A stretch of 29,105 nt of DNA from CALMEH01 sp964548225 (GCA_964548225.1 CAZJQP010000066.1:1-29105), one strand, 5' to 3'. Shown: positions 9,349 through 18,166, counted from the first letter of the stretch. The notes: generated by a model not told the origin, from the sequence alone. Numbers and translations are program-made.

Positions 9349-11544
9349 ATGAATTTAGACAAATTTTTCAAAATCATTTCGTTTGCCGTAGTTTTTTGCG
9401 GCTTTTTTGCGCTTTGGACGGCAGGCGGAACGGGCATTTTTGTTTCGACTTTGTTTTTGACAGTTTTTGTCGGTGCGTGGTTTGCCGATGGAACAAAATT
9501 TCAGATTTCTGAACGCATCGGCACAGCTTTGATGTTTATCATCGTGCCGGGTTTTTATATTGCTTGGAGATATAAAGTTTTCGGCTTAGGTTTGAACGAA
9601 ACTGCGATTGCCGGAGTTTTGGCACGTTTGATTTTGCTTCTGACCGCGATAAAATTATTTCAAACAAAGAATGAAAGAGATTGGATTTTCCTTTATTTAA
9701 TGGCGTTTTTTGAAGTTCTTCTTGCCGCCGGTATAAGTATCAGTCCCTTGTTTTTCGTTTCGATGATTTTGTATCTTCTCGTAACTTTATGTGCCATCAT
9801 AGCCTTTGAAATCAGAAAAACTTCGCGCACGATAAACATTAAAACAAATGGCAAATTTGAAATTCACCCGAAAAATAATCTGAATTTTCGTTTGCCTTCG
9901 ACGGCGGTTTTACTACTTTTATTCATAATTGCCGTTGCCGTTCCGTTGTTTTTTACACTTCCGCGTGTTGGCGGTGCAGGTTTGGGTAGCAACCAAGGTG
10001 AATATTCGAGCATTACAGGGTTTTCAAGTGAAGTTCGGCTTGGCGAAATCGGACGTTTGAAACAAAGCGACGCAATTGTAATGCGTGCGCGTGTCGAAAA
10101 TGTTCAGAAAAAAAATCTTAACACGGAGCGTTGGCGTGGTATCGCTTTGGATAAATTCGACGGGCGCGTTTGGTCAAAATCAATCGAACAACAAAAAATC
10201 GTTCCGGTTGAAGGCGGTTCGTTTCGAATCGGTTACGGGCAAAATGCCGCAAACATTGTAACGCAAACGATTTATCTTGAACCGCTTGATTCATTTGTGT
10301 TGTTTGCTATGCCGCGCCCGATTGAAGTTCAAGACGGAAATTTCAGCAAAATTCATCAAGATTCAAACGACAAAAAATCGGATGATATTCAATTCAGATA
10401 CAACGAAAATAACGGACTGTATTTTACTCGAAGCGGCTTTGACCGCGTAATTTATAAAGTAGTTTCTGATGTTACCGTTCCCGAAGTTGAAAAATTACGC
10501 GCTGACGAAGGTGAATATACCGAAAATTTCAAACGATATAGGGAAATCCCTGAAAATTTTGATGAAAGAATCAAAATTTTTACCGAGCAAATTACACAAG
10601 GCAAAACAAACCGCTACGACAAAGCCAAAGCGGTAGAACAATATTTGCAGAATAATTTCGGCTACACGCTCGATTTGACCGTTAGCGGCGACGAACCTTT
10701 GGCGGATTTTTTGTTTAATGTCAAACAAGGTCATTGCGAATATTTTTCGTCGGCAATGGCGATGATGCTTCGCACACAAGGCATTGCAACGCGCATCGTC
10801 AACGGTTTTCAGCAAGGCGAATTTAACGAAACGGCAGGTGTCTACGTTGTCAAACAAAAAGACGCTCATTCGTGGGTTGAAGTTTATTTTCCCGAAACGA
10901 AATCGTGGGTTGCTTTCGATCCGACACCTTACGCAGGTCAGACAAGCGCAGCGAATTACGCCGGAACATTAGGGTCGTTAAAAAAATATATGGAAGCCTT
11001 TGAAACTTTTTGGATTCAATATTTTGTGGCTTTCGACAATCAAGAACAACGTTCGCTTTTCAGTTCGGTCAAAAACAGTTTTCAAGATTATCAATCGAAA
11101 ACGTCGGCGTGGCTTAATCAATTCCAAACTAAGATAGGCGATTGGTGGAAAGAAGTTCGCGGCGACAAAGGCTTGCAATCAAGCGCGTGGGCGATTCTTT
11201 ACGGTAGCGGTTATCTGCTCGGCGCGGCGTTGGGAATTTTAATAATATATTGGCTTGTCCGAAGAATTTTAAGACTCGAAATCTGGCGAAAAATCGGTGT
11301 GTGGCTCAAGCGTAAAAACGAAACAACCATCATCGAATTCTACGAGCGAATGCAAAAACTTCTTGCAAACAAAGGCTTTACACGAGAACCGCACCAAACA
11401 CCTTTGGAATTTGCCTTTGCACTGAATATGCCCGAAGCCGTCCGCATTACCGAAAAATACAACCGCGTCCGCTTCGGCGAGAAAAAACTCTCAGACACCG
11501 AAACAAACGAAATCGAAAATTGGCTGAAAACTATGGAAGATTAG
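9349..11544 (+). CDS. TgpA-like membrane transglutaminase
   Basis: 731 residues. The N-terminal 210 residues hold several membrane helices (DUF3488-type start). A long extracytoplasmic part follows, with the transglutaminase-like core at about 420-530: Cys463 (QGHCEYFSSAMAMMLR), His507 (DAHSWVEVYF) and Asp524 (FDPTP) form the classical Cys-His-Asp triad. A last membrane helix lies at about 612-635, followed by a cytoplasmic tail of about 95 residues of the DUF4129 type. This is the order seen in TgpA of Pseudomonas, a periplasmic transglutaminase. In many bacteria such genes neighbour a MoxR ATPase and a DUF58 gene; neither is here. It is divergent from the Ser/Thr kinase, and the substrate is unknown. 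Confidence 0.88.
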   Translation: MNLDKFFKIISFAVVFCGFFALWTAGGTGIFVSTLFLTVFVGAWFADGTKFQISERIGTALMFIIVPGFYIAWRYKVFGLGLNETAIAGVLARLILLLTAIKLFQTKNERDWIFLYLMAFFEVLLAAGISISPLFFVSMILYLLVTLCAIIAFEIRKTSRTINIKTNGKFEIHPKNNLNFRLPSTAVLLLLFIIAVAVPLFFTLPRVGGAGLGSNQGEYSSITGFSSEVRLGEIGRLKQSDAIVMRARVENVQKKNLNTERWRGIALDKFDGRVWSKSIEQQKIVPVEGGSFRIGYGQNAANIVTQTIYLEPLDSFVLFAMPRPIEVQDGNFSKIHQDSNDKKSDDIQFRYNENNGLYFTRSGFDRVIYKVVSDVTVPEVEKLRADEGEYTENFKRYREIPENFDERIKIFTEQITQGKTNRYDKAKAVEQYLQNNFGYTLDLTVSGDEPLADFLFNVKQGHCEYFSSAMAMMLRTQGIATRIVNGFQQGEFNETAGVYVVKQKDAHSWVEVYFPETKSWVAFDPTPYAGQTSAANYAGTLGSLKKYMEAFETFWIQYFVAFDNQEQRSLFSSVKNSFQDYQSKTSAWLNQFQTKIGDWWKEVRGDKGLQSSAWAILYGSGYLLGAALGILIIYWLVRRILRLEIWRKIGVWLKRKNETTIIEFYERMQKLLANKGFTREPHQTPLEFAFALNMPEAVRITEKYNRVRFGEKKLSDTETNEIENWLKTMED

Positions 11545-11613
11545 CCTGAAAACGGTGTTTTTATACAAAAATTAAACAGTTGAGCAAAAGTAATCAAGTT
11601 AGATGCTTCGCTC

Positions 11614-11639
11614 AGAGTGCAAACTTTAGTTTGAGTCTT
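11614..11639. terminator. Possible terminator between convergent genes
   Basis: An imperfect hairpin around the palindrome CAAACTTTAGTTTG (11620-11633), extendable on both sides with one bulge. It is followed by a pyrimidine-rich run (CTTCTTCTC) but lacks a true U-tract. It lies between the ends of the transglutaminase gene and the minus-strand phosphoesterase gene. Confidence 0.3.
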
Positions 11640-11662
11640 CTTCTCACGGAAACAGTTTCGGC

Positions 11663-12439
11663 TTAACAAATTATTTTGATTCGTTCGATTTTTATTGCTT
11701 TTCCGGTGGTCTCGTCAATTTCGATAATGGCGGCGCAAAGCCAAACGTCGCCTTTGGCGTGGTCGGCGCGGCGAGCGGGGAATTTTGTAAATCGTTCGAT
11801 TACGTCCGACTTTTCCATTCCGATAACGCCCGCGTAACTTCCGGTCATTCCGATGTCGGTGATGTAAGCCGTGCCGTTTTCAAGGATTCTTTCATCAGCG
11901 GTTTGAACGTGTGTATGCGAACCGACAACTGCCGAAACTCTGCCGTCCAAAAACCAGCCCATCGCATATTTTTCGCTCGTTGCTTCGCAATGCATATCAA
12001 CCAGACGGATTTTTACATCTTCGGGAATTGCTTTGACACACGCTTCGGCAATCCGAAACGGGTCATCAACCGGCGGCATAAAAACTCTGCCGAGAAGATT
12101 TAAAACCGCGATTTTGTAACCGTTGATTTCGCCGATAAATAAACCTTTGCCGGGTGTTCCGGGCGGATAATTTGCGGGACGCAGGAGCTTTTCGTTTTTT
12201 CTGATATAGGGGATTATCTCACTTTTGTCGAAAATATGGTTGCCCGAAGTCATCAAATCAATGCCGGCGGAAAACAATTCATCGGCAATCGAAGGTGTGA
12301 TTGAAAAACCGCCCGCAACATTTTCGGCATTCATTGTGGCAATATCAATTTTGTATTCTTCGCGCAAATCCTGAATTTTATCCAAAACCGCACGTCTTCC
12401 TGGACGCGCAACAACATCCGCAATCATTAAAATATTCAC
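11663..12439 (-). CDS. ymdB: YmdB-family metallophosphoesterase
   Basis: 258 residues, the typical length of the TIGR00282/YmdB family, which hydrolyses 2',3'-cyclic nucleotides (and other cyclic nucleotides in some members) at a dinuclear metal site. Expected ligands are present: Asp8 (MIADVV), Glu39-Asn40 (MNAENV), Asn67-His68 (SGNHIFD), the His in VDMHCEA, and GSHTHVQ. The N-terminus has Ala7 where most members have Gly. The start codon at 12439 is GTG with no clear Shine-Dalgarno; the internal ATG four codons later would remove the first beta strand and is less likely. It lies alone on the minus strand between a convergent gene and an upstream exported protein 43 bp away. Confidence 0.9.
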   Translation of the reverse strand: MNILMIADVVARPGRRAVLDKIQDLREEYKIDIATMNAENVAGGFSITPSIADELFSAGIDLMTSGNHIFDKSEIIPYIRKNEKLLRPANYPPGTPGKGLFIGEINGYKIAVLNLLGRVFMPPVDDPFRIAEACVKAIPEDVKIRLVDMHCEATSEKYAMGWFLDGRVSAVVGSHTHVQTADERILENGTAYITDIGMTGSYAGVIGMEKSDVIERFTKFPARRADHAKGDVWLCAAIIEIDETTGKAIKIERIKIIC

Positions 12440-12482
12440 TTTTTTATGATAGAAACTAGATTCAATTCAGACAAGAAGCGTT

Positions 12483-13325
12483 TTATTTTTTCGCCCAAAA
12501 ATCTCTCAACAAAATTTTTGGCGAGATCGGTTTTATCTGAATCGAATATTTCAGGACGATTTCTTTGTCAGAGTTGAAGGCTGATTGAGGATTATCGCCG
12601 ATTTTCAAGCCGCTGTCGGTTTCCAGCAAAGACAACATTTTCGAGCCGCCGAAATCGGCAAAAAGTTCAAATGTATGTTCTTTGTTGGGGAAATTTTTGT
12701 TGACGGTTGAATCCAACTTAAAAGTAAATATCCAACTCGCGTGGCGTTTGCCTGTTCCGACAATGTTTTTGCATTTGCCGGCTGCTTCAAAATATTCGTA
12801 TAAAAGTCCGCTGTTTTCTAAGGCTTTGAAGATTTTTTCATCGGCGCGAAGGTCATTTCCCTTAAAATTTTCAGCCGAAGGATAGCCGAGTTCGAGTTTC
12901 AGATAAGGAAAATCCGAGTTTGAATAATAAGGTTGTTTGCCAATAGCTTTTTCTCTATTTATAACAATGCCGCCGAAACTTTTTGACGAAAGACTTGTCC
13001 AAAACGCTCCCGCATAGATGGCTTCATCACCGACAAAAACCGCGAAAGACAAGCCGCTAACGGGAATTTTCAATTCTTTAAAACGGTCTGAAGCGATATA
13101 ATCTATCTGAAATTCGTGAGTTTCTTTTTGATAATGGAGAATCTCGCTTTCGGCGATAAAAGGTTTGCCTTTCGGCTTCAATTTTTTCAGGTCGAGGGTT
13201 GAAAGTTGGTCTGGTTTGAAACTCGGAAACAGATAAATATTAAAGCCTTTGGGCGAATTATTTTGTGCTAAGACCATCTGACAGAAAAAAAATATCGAAA
13301 TAAAAGTCAAAAAAAAGAGTTTCAT
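12483..13325 (-). CDS. Exported protein of unknown function
   Basis: 280 residues counted from the ATG at 13325. This start is preferred because AGGAG lies 8 bp upstream and a clean signal peptide follows at once (MKLFFLTFISIFFF, ending near LAQ). The open frame continues upstream to 13445, but that extension has no ribosome-binding site and would bury the signal peptide. I do not recognise the family. The mature protein is mixed alpha/beta with an aromatic-rich end (LLRDFWAKK). It contains a few Cys (one in AGKCKNIV) but no catalytic motif that I can see. It is 43 bp upstream of the YmdB gene, so co-transcription is possible. Confidence 0.7.
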   Translation of the reverse strand: MKLFFLTFISIFFFCQMVLAQNNSPKGFNIYLFPSFKPDQLSTLDLKKLKPKGKPFIAESEILHYQKETHEFQIDYIASDRFKELKIPVSGLSFAVFVGDEAIYAGAFWTSLSSKSFGGIVINREKAIGKQPYYSNSDFPYLKLELGYPSAENFKGNDLRADEKIFKALENSGLLYEYFEAAGKCKNIVGTGKRHASWIFTFKLDSTVNKNFPNKEHTFELFADFGGSKMLSLLETDSGLKIGDNPQSAFNSDKEIVLKYSIQIKPISPKILLRDFWAKK

Positions 13326-13461
13326 CGCGCTTCTCCTTGAAAAAATAGATGCGGACGAAACCGATTTTGATGTCTGAGCGCAAAAAAATAGCGAAAGAGA
13401 ACCGCATAAGCCGTGTCGAACGAAGAAATTGAACCTGTATCTCAACAGGTGGGAAACTTTT

Positions 13462-13530
13462 TGCCTTTCGGCATCAGAGCCGTGTTCTCCGGCAAATCTT
13501 TAACGATGAAAGATTGCACTGAATCACGGC
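13462..13530 (-). ncRNA. Fold-prone region, possible structured leader RNA
   Basis: Three adjacent perfect hairpins are visible: TGCC-4 nt-GGCA (13462-13473, GAAA loop on the minus strand), GCCG-7 nt-CGGC (13479-13493) and AATCTTT-7 nt-AAAGATT (13495-13515). GCCGTG at 13479-13484 can instead pair with CACGGC at 13525-13530, which excludes the second hairpin. The GAAA tetraloop favours the minus strand, where it would lie in a long leader (over 130 nt) of the exported-protein gene starting at 13325. It matches no riboswitch I can name. The rest of the 423-bp gap 13326-13748 shows no gene. Confidence 0.3.
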
Positions 13531-13748
13531 ATTAGTCTCCCGATCAATAAATGTTGGCTCAATTATTGTGTCGTCCGGTAACGAACCTTGCAGTAAGTTC
13601 TTCCGCTTAATTTGAATACTAACACATCTCTTAAGAAAGGGTGAAGAGGAGAAAAGGATAATAGAAGAAAAATTTGCCGATTTGCGAAAATTTTCTAAAA
13701 AGGTTAAATTTCATTTTCATAATATCAATTGTAAATTTGTTTTTATCA

Positions 13749-16700
13749 ATGGCGATTTTACTTAAATCAAAAACGAAAAACCAAAAGCGAAAATTGCAAC
13801 ATTTCGTAATTCGTAATTGGTCTTTTGTAATTGATTTAAGGTTTGGATTTGTCTATCTTTCGTTGTTGCTGATTGTTTTAATTTCAAACTCTGCATTAAG
13901 CCAAATTATCACACCGGAAAAGATTTTCGGGCGTTATCGGCAATTTGTTTGGCAAGACCAGCACGGCTTACCGCAAAACGGCATCAGCAAAATCGTGCAA
14001 ACGCCGGACGGTTATCTTTGGTTGGCGATTGCCGAAGGCGTGGTGCGTTTTGACGGTGTGCAATTTACGGCGTTCGACACGGGAAACACGCCTGAAATAA
14101 AAAGCAATAATGTTCAGGCTTTGCTCGTCAGCCGCGACGGGACGCTTTGGATTGGGACACACGGCGGCGGTTTGACGAGTTATCGGAACGGGGTTTTTAC
14201 GAATTATTCAGTCGAACAAGGTTTATCCGATTCGCACATTAAAACTCTATTTGAAGATTCTAAAGGCAATATTTGGATTGGGACGGACGGCGGCGGAGTA
14301 AATCTCCTGTGTGGCGGACAATTTACCGCTTTTCCCCAAGCAAACAGATTGCCGAATGATCGAATCGGCGCGTTTGCCGAAGACGCAGAAGGGAATTTGT
14401 GGATCGGCACGGGCGGCGGACTTGTTCTTTTAGAAGGAGAGAAAGGAAGAAATGGAGAAAGCGAGACAAATTCCGAAATCTCCCTTTCTGTATTCACAAC
14501 AAAGGACGGTTTAGCCGGAAACAGTGTTAGAGCCTTGTATTTCGACCGTGATAAAAATCTTTGGATTGGCGGCGCAAGCGGTTTGAGCCGTTATCGAAAC
14601 GGGCAGTTTAATATTGTCGGCGAACGTGAAGGTTTTAAGCCGGCTGAAGTTTGGGAGATTTCGCAAGATTCGGAAGGAACAATTTGGGTCGGAACGCTTG
14701 GCGAAGGTGTTTTTCGTCAAAAGAATTGGCGTTTTGAATCAGTTTCGACCAATAAAGGTTTGATAAATGATGCGGTTCAAGCTGTGTATCCCGATGTGGA
14801 AGGAAACGTCTGGCTCGGCACGAGCGGCGGCGGTTTGATTGAATTAAAGGCTGGCAAATTCAGCACTTTTAATCAATCCGACGGTTTGCCCGATGATATG
14901 ATCAGCGCGGTTTTTGAAGATTCGGCGGGCGGAATTTGGATTGGCACGGATGAAGGTTTGACTAGATTCAAAGACGGAATCTTTACCGTAATGACCAATT
15001 CCAAAGGACAGCATTTTAAAGGCGTGAGCATTATCACTCAAGACCGCGAGGGAAATCTTTGGATCGGCTCGAATGACGGAAATCAGATTTTGAAATTTAC
15101 TGAAAACAATTCGACGGTTGAAATTATCCGCGAAGATGTTTTTGCAAATCGTGCCGCCACTATTTTGCACGATAAAAACGGAAATGTGTGGTATGGCACG
15201 ACTTACGAAGGTTTGCGGCGCATCGGTAAGGACGGAAGCGAGACGGCTTTTCACAAATCTGACGGTTTGGCTGATGAATATATTGACGCGCTTTTTGAAG
15301 ACAAATCCGGCGGGATTTGGATTGCAACGCGCAACGGTTTGAGTTTTTTCAAAGACGGAAAGTTGAAGACCTTTTCAATTGCCGAAGGTTTCAGCGGAAA
15401 GCATATTTTATCGTTTCACGAAGACACACGGGGAAATCTTTGGATTGGAACTCACGGCGACGGACTTTTTCTTTTCCGCGACGGAAGATTTTCGCCCATC
15501 ACAAGTAAAAATGGGCTTTATGACAATCTTGCATTTCAAATTTTGGAAGACTCAAACGGTAATCTTTGGATGAGCGGCAATAAAGGGATTTATCGCGCAA
15601 ACATTGTCGAACTCGAAGATTTTGCCGCCGGACGACGCGCTTCGGTCAATTCGTTTTCTTACGGAAGCGCGGACGGAATGCTTTCGCGTGAATGCAACGG
15701 CGCAAGTCCGGCAGGTGCAAAGGCGCGGGACGGACGGCTTTGGTTTCCGACGATTAAAGGCGTGGTTGTGGTTGAACCAAACACTTTGAGCGCGAAACCG
15801 CCGAATGTAACGCTTGAACAGGTTTTGATTGACGATAAAGTTTTGCCGGTCGGTGCGGATTTGGAGATGAAACCGAGTCAGGAGAATCTTGAAATCGGTT
15901 TTAGTGCGCTGAGTTGGAATCGTCCGCAACAAGTGAATTTTAAGTATAAATTGGACGGTTTGGACGCGGATTGGATTGAAGCCGGAACGCGCCGGACGGC
16001 TTATTATCCGCACATTCCGGCGGGCGAATATACATTTCGAGTCATTGCCGATAATGGCGAAGGCATTTGGAATACGGAAGGGAAATCTCTAAAAGTTCGT
16101 GTTTTGCCGCCGTTTTATCAAACTTGGTGGTTTTTTGTGTTGTGCGCTTTGTTCGTTGCGCTAATTGTGCGTTTGATTTATAACTATCGCTTAACTCAAC
16201 TCGAAAAAATCAATCAGGCGCGGGCGGAATTTACGCAGAAACTTATCGAGCATCAAGAGCAGGAAAGCCAACGCATCGCCGTCGAATTGCACGATTCAAT
16301 CGGACAGAGTTTGATTGTTATTCGCAATCGCGCTTTGATGAGTTTGAATCAGCCGGACAAACCGGAAAAAGTTCTCGCGCAGATGGAAGAAATCTCCGAA
16401 GCCGCCGCCGATTCGATTCAGGAAGTTCGGCAAATCGCACATAATCTTCATCCGTATCAGCTTGAGCATTTAGGATTAACAACTGCGCTCGAAACGATGA
16501 TTGAACAGGCAGATGAATCATCGGAAATCGAATTTAAGAGCGAAATCGAAGATGTTGACGACACGCTTTCAAAAGAAGCGGAAATCAATCTTTACCGCAT
16601 TGTGCAAGAGAGTTTGAACAATATTCTGAAACATTCCAAAGCCTCGGAAGTCAAAATCAAACTCGGAAGAAACAACGGACATCTCGATTTGTCCATCGAA

Positions 16701-16874
16701 GACAACGGCAAAGGCTTTCTCGTTGCCGAAAAAACCGAGAAAAAGCGTGGTTTAGGCTTAACGGGAATCGCCGAACGCGCTAAAATGCTGAATGCAAATT
16801 ACGAAATCCGTTCAAACGAAGGCAAGGGAACGACGGTGAATTTGCAGGTAAAAGTATCAAATAAAAATGAGTAG
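13749..16874 (+). CDS. Propeller sensor histidine kinase (Reg_prop, Y_Y_Y, HisKA_3)
   Basis: 1041 residues from the ATG at 13749. A TTG at 13674 in the same frame would add 25 residues, and neither start has a good Shine-Dalgarno. A hydrophobic segment at about residues 28-50 ends in LSQ and acts as signal sequence. About fourteen propeller motifs of the type GNLWIGT..GGL follow, enough for two seven-bladed beta-propellers, then a Y_Y_Y domain (FKYKLDGLDADWIEAG). One membrane helix precedes a short coiled coil and a NarL-type kinase: phospho-acceptor His at residue 848 in VELHDSIGQSL (873 counted from the TTG), N-box RIVQESLNNILKHSKA, and ATP-binding DNGKGF and GLGLTGIAERA. It should sense an extracytoplasmic ligand and phosphorylate the regulator whose gene overlaps its 3' end. 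Confidence 0.93.
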   Translation: MAILLKSKTKNQKRKLQHFVIRNWSFVIDLRFGFVYLSLLLIVLISNSALSQIITPEKIFGRYRQFVWQDQHGLPQNGISKIVQTPDGYLWLAIAEGVVRFDGVQFTAFDTGNTPEIKSNNVQALLVSRDGTLWIGTHGGGLTSYRNGVFTNYSVEQGLSDSHIKTLFEDSKGNIWIGTDGGGVNLLCGGQFTAFPQANRLPNDRIGAFAEDAEGNLWIGTGGGLVLLEGEKGRNGESETNSEISLSVFTTKDGLAGNSVRALYFDRDKNLWIGGASGLSRYRNGQFNIVGEREGFKPAEVWEISQDSEGTIWVGTLGEGVFRQKNWRFESVSTNKGLINDAVQAVYPDVEGNVWLGTSGGGLIELKAGKFSTFNQSDGLPDDMISAVFEDSAGGIWIGTDEGLTRFKDGIFTVMTNSKGQHFKGVSIITQDREGNLWIGSNDGNQILKFTENNSTVEIIREDVFANRAATILHDKNGNVWYGTTYEGLRRIGKDGSETAFHKSDGLADEYIDALFEDKSGGIWIATRNGLSFFKDGKLKTFSIAEGFSGKHILSFHEDTRGNLWIGTHGDGLFLFRDGRFSPITSKNGLYDNLAFQILEDSNGNLWMSGNKGIYRANIVELEDFAAGRRASVNSFSYGSADGMLSRECNGASPAGAKARDGRLWFPTIKGVVVVEPNTLSAKPPNVTLEQVLIDDKVLPVGADLEMKPSQENLEIGFSALSWNRPQQVNFKYKLDGLDADWIEAGTRRTAYYPHIPAGEYTFRVIADNGEGIWNTEGKSLKVRVLPPFYQTWWFFVLCALFVALIVRLIYNYRLTQLEKINQARAEFTQKLIEHQEQESQRIAVELHDSIGQSLIVIRNRALMSLNQPDKPEKVLAQMEEISEAAADSIQEVRQIAHNLHPYQLEHLGLTTALETMIEQADESSEIEFKSEIEDVDDTLSKEAEINLYRIVQESLNNILKHSKASEVKIKLGRNNGHLDLSIEDNGKGFLVAEKTEKKRGLGLTGIAERAKMLNANYEIRSNEGKGTTVNLQVKVSNKNE

Positions 16875-17511
16875 TGAAGTAAAAATCATCATTGCCGACG
16901 ACCATCCGATATTTCGTTCGGGGCTTAAACAGATTATTGACGCGGAAAGAAAATTCAGCGTCGTGGCGGAAGCGTCCGATGGTGAAACGGCTTTGGAACT
17001 AATTGAAAAAGAACAGCCGGATATTTTTATTTCGGATGTGAATATGCCGAAAATGGGCGGTTTTGCGGTGGCGAAAGAATTGAAACGCAAACAAATTGAT
17101 TGCGAAATCGTTTTTTTGACGATGCACTCGGAAGAAGCGATGTTTAATAAAGCGATGGATTTGGGCGCGAAAGGCTATGTTCTCAAAGACAGCGCGGCGG
17201 TTGACATTATCAACTGTTTGCAAGCCGTCGCCAACGGACAAAATTATACTTCTCCGCAAATTACGACTTATCTTTTCAAACGCGCCACACGAAGCACGAA
17301 AACTTCCAATTCAATCGAAGACCTGACACCGACCGAACGCACAATTTTGCGCCTCATAGCCGAATACAAAACCAGCAAAGAAATCGCCGACGAACTCAGC
17401 GTTTCTTATCGCACGGTTGAAAATCATCGTTACAATATCTGCCAAAAATTAGACATCAGCGGTAGTAATGCTCTTGTGAAATTTGCTCTGAAACATCAAA
17501 ACGAAATTTGA
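16867..17511 (+). CDS. NarL/FixJ-type response regulator
   Basis: 214 residues. The receiver domain (about 1-120) has the acidic pair Asp11-Asp12, phospho-acceptor Asp57 (ISDVNMP), Thr85 (FLTMHS) and Lys107 (LKDS). The C-terminal LuxR-type helix-turn-helix covers about 150-210 (LTPTERTILRLIAEYKTSKEIADEL, then VSYRTVENHRYNI). The gene overlaps the end of the kinase gene by 8 bp, a classic translationally coupled two-component pair, so it is very likely the cognate regulator. Its targets are unknown. The nearest unusual DNA downstream is the 21-bp array starting 40 bp after its stop codon. Confidence 0.95.
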   Translation: MSSEVKIIIADDHPIFRSGLKQIIDAERKFSVVAEASDGETALELIEKEQPDIFISDVNMPKMGGFAVAKELKRKQIDCEIVFLTMHSEEAMFNKAMDLGAKGYVLKDSAAVDIINCLQAVANGQNYTSPQITTYLFKRATRSTKTSNSIEDLTPTERTILRLIAEYKTSKEIADELSVSYRTVENHRYNICQKLDISGSNALVKFALKHQNEI

Positions 17512-17551
17512 GAAATCATTATTAAATTTGTTCTTCCTTAAAAAAATGGAA

Positions 17552-17935
17552 GCCACATTTGTTTATGTGACTTCTACATCAACAAATGTGGCTTCTACAT
17601 CAACAAATGTGGCGGCTACATTTTAAAAAGTAGCCGCCACATATCGAAAAACATTCGCCACATAACGAAATGTAGAAGCCACATAACGAAAAACATCCGC
17701 CACATAACGAAATGTAGCCGCCACATTTAAAAAAACATTAGCCACATTTTAAAAAGTAGCCGCCACATATCGAAAAACATCCGCCACATTTTAAAAAGTA
17801 GCCGCCACATTTTAAAAAGTAGCCGCCACATTTTAAAAAGTAGCCGCCACATAAGCGAATGTAGAAGCCACATAAGCGAATGTAGAAGCCACATAACGAA
17901 ATGTAGAACCCACAAATCGAAAAACATTTGTCATA
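17552..17935. repeat. 21-bp tandem array in two divergent arms
   Basis: A GCCACAT head recurs at exactly 21-bp steps: 17636, 17657, 17678, 17699, 17720, 17741, 17762, 17783, 17804, 17825, 17846, 17867, 17888, and a degenerate copy at 17909 (CCCACAA). The 14-bp tails come in a few recurring variants, such as TTTAAAAAGTAGCC, AACGAAATGTAGAA, AAGCGAATGTAGAA and ATCGAAAAACATCC. Three heads in inverted orientation (ATGTGRC at 17565, 17586, 17607), also 21 bp apart, form a short left arm. The two arms meet at a perfect palindrome, 13-bp arms 17607-17619 and 17630-17642 around a 10-bp A/T centre. One stray forward head lies at 17552-17558. No unique spacers exist, so this is not CRISPR. All three minus frames stay open only because the 21-bp unit lacks stops there. 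Confidence 0.95.
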
Positions 17936-17973
17936 AACCAATTTACAATCGCTACAAGTTGAATTGGGTGAAG

Positions 17974-18009
17974 AAACCTGCACAAATCGCTCGCCGAAAA
18001 TGCAGGTTT
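17974..18009. other. Hairpin in the intergenic region after the array
   Basis: A perfect 9-bp stem (AAACCTGCA, 17974-17982, with TGCAGGTTT, 18001-18009) around an 18-nt loop. A second small hairpin, ATTGAGT/ACTCAAT, lies at 18088-18107, and TTGAGTGGAA occurs again at 18112-18121. No gene is visible between 17936 and 18166. Confidence 0.35.
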
Positions 18010-18166
18010 TATCGGTGTTTTAGGCACATCTGCCGGAATTATTCATATTATTTACGCGGTTGTTGTAAGAACATACACCTACCAAAAATTGAGTGGAACT
18101 ACTCAATAAATTTGAGTGGAAACTCTCTGTTTTCGCTTGTCTTTCTGCACGATAATCAAAATCGTG

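Noticed and set aside
13326..13445. N-terminal extension of the exported protein at 12483-13325
   Set aside because: The ATG at 13325 has AGGAG and a clean signal peptide; the extension has neither.
13446..13640. Glycine, c-di-GMP, cobalamin or SAM riboswitch
   Set aside because: Only loose resemblance to conserved loops; the required core strings are absent, so only an unnamed fold-prone region is reported.
15552..16013. 153-residue minus-strand frame
   Set aside because: Lies within the sensor kinase coding region, antisense, with shadow-type composition.
17552..17935. CRISPR array
   Set aside because: Units are contiguous 21-bp tandem copies with no unique spacers, no 28-37 bp repeat, and no cas gene nearby.
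17727..18027. Minus-strand proteins with 7-residue repeats (e.g. MWRLLFK)
   Set aside because: All three minus frames are open simply because the 21-bp unit has no stop there; no ribosome-binding site and no sensible protein composition.
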